DNA of 64,000 nt from Acinetobacter tianfuensis. GTDB taxonomy: Bacteria; Pseudomonadota; Gammaproteobacteria; Pseudomonadales; Moraxellaceae. The DNA is taken from contig NZ_RAXV01000002.1 in NCBI RefSeq assembly GCF_003611465.1, positions 62,001-126,000 on the forward strand, given 5' to 3'. The notes under the pieces were generated by a model that had not been told where the DNA came from, made no database searches, and saw nothing but the letters and a program-made list of their open reading frames with translations. The number at the start of each line of letters is the position of its first letter. Position 1 is the first letter of the stretch. This document shows positions 1 to 7,314 of this stretch, in pieces. Made by a program: the position numbers and the translations under genes.

Positions 1-1114
1 ATTTGCCATGATGAAAAATATCCCCAACATCCTGATCAGGCAAAACGCCAATGACCTGAAACTGGGCCTGATTTTCGCCAGCGCCGCTAAATTCAACATG
101 ATGTTCTTGAAGAATAACTGGTGAATTCGGCTGTACTAAAACCTTAACTTTACTTTCACTCAGTTTCTCAAATTTAAATTCAGCATTATAAAAACCTACT
201 GCCTGAGCTGCCTGACTGGACAAACTGCGCAGCTGCGGCAATGCTGATGAAAAATCACTGAAGGACTCTTGCGTAAAACTGGATAGCTTGCCTTTAATAT
301 TTTCTTTTAGATCCAGCAGCGCCTGATCATAATTTTTTTGCGATGCTCTGCCATCATTTTGTGCATTTTCAATTACAACTTCAGCACTGATACGCGCTAC
401 TTTAGCTGTATTTATTTGGCGCGGCGGGCGCACTTTATACAATAAACGCTTGAAAATATTATGCTTAGCAACCTCTTCACTTTGATCCCGCGACTCATCA
501 ACAGGTGCATTCAGCGTTTTACCGTCTTCATTTTGCGCAACAGCAATTTCACTGTCTGCACGGATACTTTGCATCAAATCATCTATATTGACTGGCGCTT
601 TGTTAATTTCCTGCAAATCCTCTACGGAAATATCAGGCACCGTCATTTCAGTTTTTTGCGATGCACGGTAATCTTGCGCTTCTTGTTTTGCCTGTTCTGC
701 AGCCTGCATAATTTCATTCGCCATTTGCTGATCTACAGGCTCTATCGGCAGCTGCTCTAAATCATCAAACGCTATCGGTTTAAATGCATCAATTTCAGTT
801 TGCGCATTTTGCTGTTCTTGCAGCATTTGCATACTGTCTAGAGAGGTTTCGGCAGTCATTGAATGATCAATCTTTGCAATTTCTTCAGCCGAATCCATAC
901 CTTGTTTTACAGCTTCACTCTTGAGTTCTGCGATCATCTCTGTTTGAGTAGCATGCGCAACTGGCGTTTCTGTCGGTATTTCGGCCATAGCCTGCTGTGC
1001 CATAAGCATTAAAAACATGCTTAAGCATAGACGTTTATTGTTATTATGCCTTAGCGTCATTTGACTCATACTTAGATGAAGCATTGTCTTTTTAAAATTA
1101 ATTTTTGCAGGCAT
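1..1114 (-). CDS. TamA-like outer-membrane assembly protein, partial (N-terminal 371 codons)
   Basis: The reading frame is open from an ATG at 1114 to the left window edge, so the C-terminus, where a beta-barrel would lie, is missing. A hydrophobic stretch at about residues 29-44 ending in QQAMA looks like a signal peptide. It is followed by about 200 residues of acidic, Gln/Glu-rich, low-complexity sequence. From about residue 255 the sequence resembles the POTRA region of TamA/Omp85 proteins, with LPQLRSLSSQAAQAVGFYNA and then alternating strands ending in PVILQEHHVEFSGAG. Known TamA proteins act with TamB in outer-membrane biogenesis. The long acidic spacer is not usual for E. coli TamA. 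Divergent from the LplT-like gene, with 178 bp between them. The family call is fair; the function is inferred. Confidence 0.68.
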   Translation of the reverse strand, partial: MPAKINFKKTMLHLSMSQMTLRHNNNKRLCLSMFLMLMAQQAMAEIPTETPVAHATQTEMIAELKSEAVKQGMDSAEEIAKIDHSMTAETSLDSMQMLQEQQNAQTEIDAFKPIAFDDLEQLPIEPVDQQMANEIMQAAEQAKQEAQDYRASQKTEMTVPDISVEDLQEINKAPVNIDDLMQSIRADSEIAVAQNEDGKTLNAPVDESRDQSEEVAKHNIFKRLLYKVRPPRQINTAKVARISAEVVIENAQNDGRASQKNYDQALLDLKENIKGKLSSFTQESFSDFSSALPQLRSLSSQAAQAVGFYNAEFKFEKLSESKVKVLVQPNSPVILQEHHVEFSGAGENQAQFQVIGVLPDQDVGDIFHHGK

Positions 1115-1292
1115 AGCAAACTCTAGACCAATTTGTTTTTTGTAATGGACGTTTAACTCTAAATTTAAGCTCAAGAACTTAAATCTATTGAGTTTTCGCC
1201 ATTTCCTAGGCTAAAAGTATCTTACATGATTTTTTTAGCCAATTTACCAAACGATCACATTTCTTAATAAAACTTTATGCAGTGCACATTAT

Positions 1293-2612
1293 ATGAAGAA
1301 CAGTGAACACCTACTTAGCACGCGCCGTTTTTTGCCCATGTTTCTCACCCAGTTTTTTGGAGCGCTAAACGACAACGTCTATAAGCAAGCTTTACTGCTG
1401 GTCATCACTTATGGATGGATTCAGCAGCAAGCGGCAAGTATCAGCACACTGAACAACTTAGCAGCGCTGCTGTTTATTTTACCCTACTTCATCTTTTCAG
1501 CGACAGCAGGACAGCTGGCAGACAAATACGAACGCTCGCAGCTTGTACGGATGCTGAAAATAGCTGAAATACTCATCATGCTTTTAGGCACAGCGGGCTT
1601 TTTATTAGGCAACTTATGGCTATTGCTGGCTGCGCTGTTCTTAATGGGTACGCATTCCACTTTCTTCGGCCCAATCAAATACGCGATTTTGCCTGAAATT
1701 TTAAAGCCGAATGAGCTAATGTCCGGCAATGCGCTTTTTCAGTCAGGCACATCCATCGCCATTTTGGTCGGTATGATTCTTGGCGGTGCCGTGATTTCCC
1801 TCTCACAGGGCAATTTAATCTGGATCAGCGTGACCGTCGTAACGATTGCAATACTCGGCTATATCACCAGTACCTTTATATTAAAGCAGACGGTAACATG
1901 CCCAGATTTTAAAGTTGACTGGAACTTCTTCCGCACCAGCTGCCAAACCATCCGCTACGCAAAAAGCCTGCCGCTGATATTTACAGTATTACTGGGCAAC
2001 TCCTGGTACTGGTTTTATGGCGCAACATATTTAACGCAAATTCCGCAGCTGACCCAGCAAAACCTGCATGCATCTGAAAATGTCGTCAGTTTGCTGCTGA
2101 CCTTCTTTTCTGTGGGGATTGGTATCGGCTCATTGCTATGCCGTAAAATTGGCGGGACCGAAGTAAATATCAAAATGGTGCCCATTGGCGCTGTCGGCCT
2201 GACGGTTTGCGCACTATATTTAGCAGCCAGCCTCAGCTTCGTGCCAGAGCGCAGCGGTGAACTGATGGGACTTGCAGAAATTTTCAGCAGCGGCTGGAGT
2301 TATTACCATGTCATGATTGCAGTCACTTTACTCGGTATTAGCGGCGGTTTTTATATCGTACCGCTGTATGCAACAATGCAGGCATATTCCCCCCGCTCAC
2401 ATCGTGCTCGTGTGGTTGCAGCCAACAATATTTTAAATGCAGTATTCATGGTATCTTCTGCTATATTTTCTATTATCATCTTGAGCGTCCTAAAGATTGA
2501 TATCAAAATACTTTTCTGCATTACGGCGATACTCAGCGCCATTTTTTCAATTTGGCTTCTGCTGCGCTTAACGCCAATGCTTAAAAATGCGCAAGTTAGC
2601 TTAGAGGATTAA
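1293..2612 (+). CDS. LplT-like MFS transporter (lysophospholipid transporter family)
   Basis: A 439-residue polytopic membrane protein with roughly 12 hydrophobic segments. The N-terminal FLTQFFGALNDNVYKQAL motif is typical of the LplT/Aas-associated branch of the major facilitator superfamily. GQLADKYERSQLVR matches the MFS loop 2-3 signature, and GPIKYAILPEIL is also characteristic of LplT. E. coli LplT flips lysophospholipids across the inner membrane for reacylation by Aas. No Aas acyltransferase gene is visible beside it, so the substrate is inferred. The coq7 ATG begins 4 bp after the stop, so the two genes are probably cotranscribed. Confidence 0.8.
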   Translation: MKNSEHLLSTRRFLPMFLTQFFGALNDNVYKQALLLVITYGWIQQQAASISTLNNLAALLFILPYFIFSATAGQLADKYERSQLVRMLKIAEILIMLLGTAGFLLGNLWLLLAALFLMGTHSTFFGPIKYAILPEILKPNELMSGNALFQSGTSIAILVGMILGGAVISLSQGNLIWISVTVVTIAILGYITSTFILKQTVTCPDFKVDWNFFRTSCQTIRYAKSLPLIFTVLLGNSWYWFYGATYLTQIPQLTQQNLHASENVVSLLLTFFSVGIGIGSLLCRKIGGTEVNIKMVPIGAVGLTVCALYLAASLSFVPERSGELMGLAEIFSSGWSYYHVMIAVTLLGISGGFYIVPLYATMQAYSPRSHRARVVAANNILNAVFMVSSAIFSIIILSVLKIDIKILFCITAILSAIFSIWLLLRLTPMLKNAQVSLED

Positions 2613-2615
2613 TTC

Positions 2616-3251
2616 ATGCGTCACTACACAGGTTTAGACAAATTCATTCATTCTTTTGACCAAGCCCTGCGCAGTTTAGTCCCAGGCACGACCGCAGCGC
2701 AGCGCGAAAATCCGGGCAACAGCACTGAAACACAGCTTGCGGTCAGTGAAGCGCGACATGTTGCAGGTTTGATGCGGGTCAATCACAGCGGTGAAGTCTG
2801 CGCTCAAGCGCTATACCATGGTCAGGCTTTGACTGCAAAACTGCCAAATGTTCGCCGTGAAATGGAACAGGCAGCCATTGAAGAACAAGACCATTTAGCA
2901 TGGTGCGAAGACCGGCTGAAAGAATTGGACAGCTTGCCAAGCTTACTGAATCCTGTTTGGTACAGCCTGTCCTTTGGCATGGGCGCTCTGGCAGGTATTG
3001 CCGGCGATAAATACAGCTTAGGTTTTGTTGCTGAAACTGAACGCCAAGTCAGCATGCATCTGCAGCATCATATCAGCCAGCTGCCAGAGCAAGATGAACG
3101 TTCACGTAAAATTTTGCTGCAAATGAATGAGGACGAACTGCATCACCGCGATACAGCTTTAAATGCTGGCGGGGTAACGCTTCCTCTTCCTGTACGCATT
3201 ACCATGACTGCTATTTCTAAACTGATGACTAAAACCAGCTATTATATTTAA
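2616..3251 (+). CDS. coq7: Coq7-type 2-polyprenyl-3-methyl-6-methoxy-1,4-benzoquinone monooxygenase
   Basis: A 211-residue di-iron hydroxylase of the Coq7/CLK-1 family, which carries out the penultimate ring hydroxylation of ubiquinone biosynthesis, the step done by UbiF in E. coli. Ligand motifs are visible in order: NHSGE (E60), EEQDH (E90, H93), the AETERQ helix (about E140-E142) and NEDELHH (E174, H177). Length is normal for the bacterial family. The gene starts 4 bp after the LplT-like stop and ends at a strong hairpin terminator. Possession of Coq7 instead of UbiF is typical of Pseudomonas and Acinetobacter. Confidence 0.95.
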   Translation: MRHYTGLDKFIHSFDQALRSLVPGTTAAQRENPGNSTETQLAVSEARHVAGLMRVNHSGEVCAQALYHGQALTAKLPNVRREMEQAAIEEQDHLAWCEDRLKELDSLPSLLNPVWYSLSFGMGALAGIAGDKYSLGFVAETERQVSMHLQHHISQLPEQDERSRKILLQMNEDELHHRDTALNAGGVTLPLPVRITMTAISKLMTKTSYYI

Positions 3252-3257
3252 GTCCCC

Positions 3258-3283
3258 AAAAGCCTGCTTATGCAGGCTTTTTA
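3258..3283 (+). terminator. Rho-independent terminator after coq7
   Basis: The stem AAGCCTGC/GCAGGCTT has a TTAT loop and is followed by a T run, just after the coq7 stop. Confidence 0.85.
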
Positions 3284-3365
3284 AAGTGCAAAAATACATT
3301 CCGCTTTCAAAAAAAATATCGTATTTTAATGCACAGAAGAATAAAACGATTTAAGGAGAAAACAC

Positions 3366-3692
3366 ATGCAGTCCCAGTTTGATTTTGTATCTGTCAGTAA
3401 AAAGCCGAATATACATTTTGGCGGACGCTCAATCAGCTACGTCATCAAATTAGAAAATGGCCAAACTAAAACTTTAGGAGTCATTTTAGCCACTGAAGAA
3501 CCATTGACCTTTGAAGCGCATGTCGCTGAAGAAATCGAAATCATTTCCGGCAGCTGCCGTGTCAGCATCGATCATCAAGAACAGCAGACTTACAATACTG
3601 GAGATTCTTTCCATGTCCCCGCAAACAGCCAATTTAAAATCATCACAGATGATGTTTTAGACTATGTTTGCCATTTTCACGATGATGCTTAA
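3366..3692 (+). CDS. ppnP: pyrimidine/purine nucleoside phosphorylase (PpnP, formerly DUF1255)
   Basis: A 108-residue single-domain cupin. FGGRSISYVI, the VAEEIEIISG stretch and TYNTGDSFHVPANSQFKI are characteristic of the PpnP family, which phosphorolyses a broad range of nucleosides to free base and ribose-1-phosphate in the cytosol. A strong AAGGAG site precedes the ATG with an ideal spacer. It is monocistronic. Its stop codon overlaps that of the convergent folK by 4 bp (a shared TTAA). Confidence 0.93.
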   Translation: MQSQFDFVSVSKKPNIHFGGRSISYVIKLENGQTKTLGVILATEEPLTFEAHVAEEIEIISGSCRVSIDHQEQQTYNTGDSFHVPANSQFKIITDDVLDYVCHFHDDA

Positions 3693-4123
3693 ATTGGACT
3701 CAATGCTTCAAAAGAATGCCGAGGATATTTCAACGACTCGTGCCGCCACAAATCATGGAGGGGAATTTTTACATCCAAAGCCAGCGGCATCTTTTTAGGA
3801 TTAAATTCCATCTTGCTTAGGCTATTTCCCCAAGCGATTAAATCTATATCCAAAGAGATTTGGTGTGACGGACGAACACGGCCTGTTTCCGCTTCAAGCT
3901 GTTTCAACAAGTTCTGCAGCTGTTCTACACTGCAGCGGCTTCTCAGCAGACACGCAGAATTCCAATAATCAGCCCCAACACCGTCACGGCATGGAATGAG
4001 ATATGTTTTTGAAAATTCGGCTGCACCTAAACGCGCAATGGCCGCATAAGCATACTGAAAGTTTTGCTGTGGTTGACAATTACTCGCCAGAGCTAGGGCG
4101 AAAATCGTTTCGGTGACGTTCAA
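3689..4123 (-). CDS. folK: 2-amino-4-hydroxy-6-hydroxymethyldihydropteridine diphosphokinase
   Basis: A 144-residue HPPK that transfers pyrophosphate to hydroxymethyldihydropterin before dihydropteroate synthase acts. The N-terminal FALALASNCQPQQNF corresponds to the ALGSNLG region of the family. The C-terminal SLDIDLIAWG carries the HPPK signature aspartates that bind the metals. LPL is replaced by MPLALDVKIPLHDLW near the end. It is slightly shorter than E. coli FolK (159). The ATG lies within the 3' end of folB (44 bp overlap), so translation is probably coupled. The N-terminal GSN is degenerate (ASN). Confidence 0.87.
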   Translation of the reverse strand: MNVTETIFALALASNCQPQQNFQYAYAAIARLGAAEFSKTYLIPCRDGVGADYWNSACLLRSRCSVEQLQNLLKQLEAETGRVRPSHQISLDIDLIAWGNSLSKMEFNPKKMPLALDVKIPLHDLWRHESLKYPRHSFEALSPI

Positions 4124-4460
4124 GACGAATTCCTACAGAATTTGCTTGCGGGATAATGGCAGGCTTTCGGATGCTAATCATAATAGATTCTACACTTGGA
4201 TAGGTAGAAAAAAGTGCATCTATAACAAGTTTAGCTGCATGTTCAATTAATTTAGGCTGTGCTTCTTGAATCACTTTTGCTGAAATTTCGCAAATTTCTG
4301 CATAGTTCAGCGTATCTTGCAATTCATCTGAATTAGAAGCCTGCTCTAAACAGTTGTGAATGGTTAAATCCAGCATTAAAGGCTGAATAATTTGACGCTC
4401 CCAATTGAAACAGCCAACAACTGTATCAACTTTCAGACCTTCAATAATAATTGCATCCAT
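4080..4460 (-). CDS. folB: dihydroneopterin aldolase
   Basis: A 126-residue FolB that cleaves 7,8-dihydroneopterin to hydroxymethyldihydropterin and glycolaldehyde, the step immediately before FolK. The opening DAIIIEGLKVDTVVGCFNWER matches the family start, with the usual conserved glutamate at ER. LNYAEICE is the conserved Y-containing helix, and VESIMISIRKPAIIP contains the catalytic-lysine strand. It is upstream of folK and overlaps it by 44 bp, forming a two-gene folate operon on the minus strand. Confidence 0.93.
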   Translation of the reverse strand: MDAIIIEGLKVDTVVGCFNWERQIIQPLMLDLTIHNCLEQASNSDELQDTLNYAEICEISAKVIQEAQPKLIEHAAKLVIDALFSTYPSVESIMISIRKPAIIPQANSVGIRLERHRNDFRPSSGE

Positions 4461-4501
4461 ACTTAACCTTTCACATTCATCTTACTTTTCAATCATGGAA
4501 A

Positions 4502-4525
4502 AAGAGCAGATCTAAATCTGCTCTT
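4502..4525 (-). terminator. Terminator after the ABC1/UbiB kinase gene
   Basis: A perfect 10-bp stem (AAGAGCAGAT/ATCTGCTCTT) with a CTAA loop lies downstream of the minus-strand gene that ends at 4594. The T run follows on the minus strand. Confidence 0.7.
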
Positions 4526-4593
4526 GATCATTATACCGCCCGCTTGCTTAAAACAGAGCCGCAGCAGCACAGAGGTATCATTTTATATACATA

Positions 4594-5892
4594 TTAATGC
4601 TTTAACAGCACGTTAGGGTCCATTGACTGAACCATTTGCAAGCGCTGGTCTGCATAAATATCCGTATACGGCGCAAGGATACGCATAAAACGGTCGAAAT
4701 ACAGCATTTGTTTAAATAATAATGCAAAGTCTCGCGGGAAACGGATGCCATGACGCTCACCGACACCAACCATGTCCATCATGATGTCGTTTAAATCTGC
4801 AGGGTTTGTGCTTAAAAGCTCTTGCGGATCTGCCAGCAATACGCCGCTGAATAAACGTTCTAAATCTGCTGCCAAAACTTGAGTATCAATTTTAGTATCT
4901 GTCATGCCCATGTTCAGCATGTTTTGCGCCATTAGCGCATAGTCGGTTTTTTGCAGCGCATCCATAAATCCAATACATGCAGTCCAAACTTCAGGCTTCA
5001 GCTGGCCGACAATACCAAAATCAATGAAACCGACACGGCCATCTTCCATCAGCATCAAATTGCCTGCATGCAAGTCTGCATGGAAGCTATTGCACATCAT
5101 CAAGCTGCCAAACCATGTATTCATGGCGGTAATTAAGACTTGTGACGGATCTTTCGACACCTTTTTCACGACATCAAAATCTGTCAGCGGCACGCCATAC
5201 AAACGCTCCATCGTCAGAACACGGCGTGTGGAATACTGATGATACACTTTCGGCGCATACGCAGCTTTGTTTTGCGTAATATTTAAATAATTAACGAAAT
5301 CATCTAAATTTTGCGCTTCTTCAATGAAATCAACTTCACGCACCATGCGGGTTTTAATTTCATCTACAATATCCGCCAAAGATGCAAATTTCACCTTAGG
5401 CACTGCTTTTTCTAAAATTTTCGCAGCCCAGTGCAGTACATTTAAGTCAGTGTATAAAATTGTTTCTACACCCGGTTTTTGCACTTTAATGACAACATTT
5501 TCGCCGCTGACCAATTGGGCTGCATGCACCTGCGCAATAGATGCTGATGCCAGCGATTTTTCATCAATTGAAGCAAAAATTTCATTTAAATTGCGGCCTG
5601 CAAACTCAGAAGCCAGCACTTGCTGTACATAACTAAATGGCAATGTTGGCGTTTGATCTAAACAGCCTTGAAACTCTTCAACATATTCACGCGGAAATAA
5701 AGAAGGCGTACTGGCAATAAACTGGCCTAATTTAATATAGGTTGAACCTAATGATTCAAAAGTTTCACGCATCAATTTTGCATTGCTTGGCTTTTCAGTC
5801 GCATATTTGATGCCAGCCTTCGCCGCCACTGCTGCTGTTTGCCCCATTCGGGCAACAGAGCGCAATCCATCCATCACAATATTATTTTTCAT
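4594..5892 (-). CDS. ABC1/AarF/UbiB-family atypical kinase-like protein
   Basis: A 432-residue protein with the full ABC1 signature set. It has the KxGQ motif (STYIKLGQFIAS), the Ala-rich loop that replaces the Gly-rich loop (LASASIAQVHAA), the VVIKVQKPGV lysine, EVDFIEEAQN, the catalytic-like FHADLHAGNLMLM and the metal-binding FIDFGIVG. Family members act as ATPases supporting ubiquinone synthesis or lipid homeostasis at membranes. It lacks the obvious C-terminal double transmembrane tail of E. coli UbiB and is shorter than UbiB (546), so I do not call it ubiB. It is monocistronic, between folB and moeB. Confidence 0.88.
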   Translation of the reverse strand: MKNNIVMDGLRSVARMGQTAAVAAKAGIKYATEKPSNAKLMRETFESLGSTYIKLGQFIASTPSLFPREYVEEFQGCLDQTPTLPFSYVQQVLASEFAGRNLNEIFASIDEKSLASASIAQVHAAQLVSGENVVIKVQKPGVETILYTDLNVLHWAAKILEKAVPKVKFASLADIVDEIKTRMVREVDFIEEAQNLDDFVNYLNITQNKAAYAPKVYHQYSTRRVLTMERLYGVPLTDFDVVKKVSKDPSQVLITAMNTWFGSLMMCNSFHADLHAGNLMLMEDGRVGFIDFGIVGQLKPEVWTACIGFMDALQKTDYALMAQNMLNMGMTDTKIDTQVLAADLERLFSGVLLADPQELLSTNPADLNDIMMDMVGVGERHGIRFPRDFALLFKQMLYFDRFMRILAPYTDIYADQRLQMVQSMDPNVLLKH

Positions 5893-5950
5893 AAATTCTA
5901 TAGCAGTTCAATTTTGTAGAGAGTGTAGCAAATATTCAAAAAAAATTGCT

Positions 5951-6721
5951 TTATCTTGCCTGACAGATTGGGCAATTTTCATCATGTTCGAAAGCCAGCA
6001 GTTTTTGCTTCATGCTCAGGCCATCCCAAAGCATCAGCTTCTGCCTAAGCGGCATTTTGCCCAAACCTAAGTACAGCAAAGCATGATGCGCCTGCAAAGC
6101 AGCCATTACATTCGGTGTCGTCGCCAATACGCCGGAATCAGCACAGCGCAGGTTTTCATTGGCATGCTGTTCTTTTGGAAAAAGGCATTCGTAGCAGGCT
6201 GAATTGCCTTCTGCCATAAACAGCTGCCCTTGAAAACCTATTGCAGAGGCGCTAATCAGCGGTACTTGCTGCGCTTTGCAAACAGCATTCACCGTATAAC
6301 GTGTAGTGAAATTATCACAGCCGTCTAACACCAGATCCTGTTCTGCAACCAAAGCAGATGCATTCGACTGATCCAATTTGGCGGTCATGCTTTTAAGCGT
6401 AACAAACGGATTTATTTGCTGCAGGCGCTTTGCCAAGATTTCAGCCTTATAAAAACCAAGATCCTGTTCAGTAAAGGCAATTTGACGCTGCAGATTGCTC
6501 ATTTCAATAATATCTGGATCAATCAGGGTGATTTTGCCAACACCAGCGCGCGCCAAAAGCTCTGCCAGCGCACAGCCTATACCGCCGCAGCCGACAATCA
6601 GCACATTGGACAGCTTTAAACGCTCTTGCGCATCCAAATCCCAGCCTTCCAGCAAAATCTGACGGCTGTACAGATGCATTTCATCATCACTTAATTCCAT
6701 GTCTGAATCATAGAGTGTCAC
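5951..6721 (-). CDS. moeB: HesA/MoeB/ThiF-family sulfur-carrier adenylyltransferase
   Basis: A 256-residue E1-like enzyme that adenylates the C-terminal Gly-Gly of MoaD or ThiS. LIVGCGGIGCALAELLARAG is the ATP-binding glycine motif, DPDIIEMSNLQRQ carries the Arg/Asn adenylation residues, and DGCDNFTTRYTVN is the family signature. Zinc-binding cysteine pairs are CYEC and CPIC near the C-terminus. The frame opens with GTG at 6721, with an AAGGA about 10 nt upstream; an in-frame ATG at 6700 is an alternative. MoeB and ThiF cannot be separated from sequence alone and no moaD or thiS is adjacent. Confidence 0.85.
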   Translation of the reverse strand: MTLYDSDMELSDDEMHLYSRQILLEGWDLDAQERLKLSNVLIVGCGGIGCALAELLARAGVGKITLIDPDIIEMSNLQRQIAFTEQDLGFYKAEILAKRLQQINPFVTLKSMTAKLDQSNASALVAEQDLVLDGCDNFTTRYTVNAVCKAQQVPLISASAIGFQGQLFMAEGNSACYECLFPKEQHANENLRCADSGVLATTPNVMAALQAHHALLYLGLGKMPLRQKLMLWDGLSMKQKLLAFEHDENCPICQAR

Positions 6722-6944
6722 GGCCTGTCTGTCCTTTTGTGATCTGCGATATCTAAACCAGTAGTATAGTCAAATAATGCTTTGCATTCAGTCATTACAT
6801 TCAGCAGCGCTGTTAATTTCGGCATTATTTCTATACGTATTGGGCTGTACAGCACCGATCAAGCGGTTTAACGCAATAATCATTGAAATCACTCAAACCT
6901 GAACCTAATTAAATCAGTAAAAAATTAAAATAAATATTTGAAAT
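6722..6944. other. Intergenic stretch without a recognised gene
   Basis: AT-rich spacer between the moeB start and the promoter at 6945. I see no convincing open frame. It presumably holds the divergent moeB promoter. Confidence 0.5.
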
Positions 6945-6972
6945 TTGACAATTTTTTTATTCTAGCTATGAT
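6945..6972 (+). promoter_or_regulatory. Sigma70-type promoter for a short transcript
   Basis: A perfect TTGACA (6945-6950) and TATGAT (6967-6972) are separated by 16 bp. This predicts a start near 6979, giving a transcript of about 320 nt that ends at the terminator at 7301 and contains a 175-nt leader plus the 37-codon frame. Confidence 0.7.
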
Positions 6973-7155
6973 AATTAGGTATTCAAAAAATAATCGTTGC
7001 CATGATTCTATAAGTGAATACAGGATTAGCTGTGAGTGCCTTCTAACCGCAGCAGTAAATAATAGTGTTCCGCTATGTATTTACGGACATTGGGAAAGAC
7101 TAAGCTGCAAGCCTTTTTTGCGTCCTATGGCGTTTTTGAATGTTTGGAGTTTTAT

Positions 7156-7269
7156 ATGATGATGCGCTCTTTTAAACAATTACTATGCAGGCATAATTTT
7201 ACTGAATATAAAATGCTGCATTTAAATATTGCGAAATGCATGAAATGCGGCATTCAATTTCCACACTGA
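7156..7269 (+). CDS. small zinc-ribbon-like protein, 37 aa
   Basis: A short open frame starting with three consecutive ATG codons. GGAG (7146-7149) sits at ideal spacing, and a strong terminator follows 4 bp after the stop. The protein is basic and carries LCRHNF and, later, KCMKCGIQFPH, which together give a Cys-x2-His ... Cys-x2-Cys arrangement like a minimal metal-binding knuckle. I have a general impression of similar tiny Acinetobacter proteins but cannot name a family. The dedicated promoter, Shine-Dalgarno site and terminator make it likely to be a real gene. Its function is unknown. Confidence 0.62.
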   Translation: MMMRSFKQLLCRHNFTEYKMLHLNIAKCMKCGIQFPH

Positions 7270-7273
7270 AATA

Positions 7274-7301
7274 AAAAAACCGCCACTCATGGCGGTTTTT
7301 T
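7274..7301 (+). terminator. Terminator, probably bidirectional
   Basis: The stem AAAAAACCGCC/GGCGGTTTTTT has a 6-nt loop. It serves the small gene on the plus strand and the acyl-CoA synthetase gene on the minus strand. Confidence 0.85.
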
Positions 7302-7314
7302 AATACGAATGCTT

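Noticed and set aside
461..760. 99-codon plus-strand open frame
   Set aside because: It lies antisense inside the TamA-like gene and its composition (Arg/Leu/Phe-rich) is that of a shadow frame.
3320..3351. ATCGT...ACGAT arms upstream of ppnP, similar to the half-site before the LLM gene
   Set aside because: The arms are short and imperfect with a different spacing, so a shared operator is not supported.
6938..7159. 73-codon frame covering the micro-gene leader
   Set aside because: It starts upstream of the predicted transcription start, has no ribosome site and runs across the promoter.
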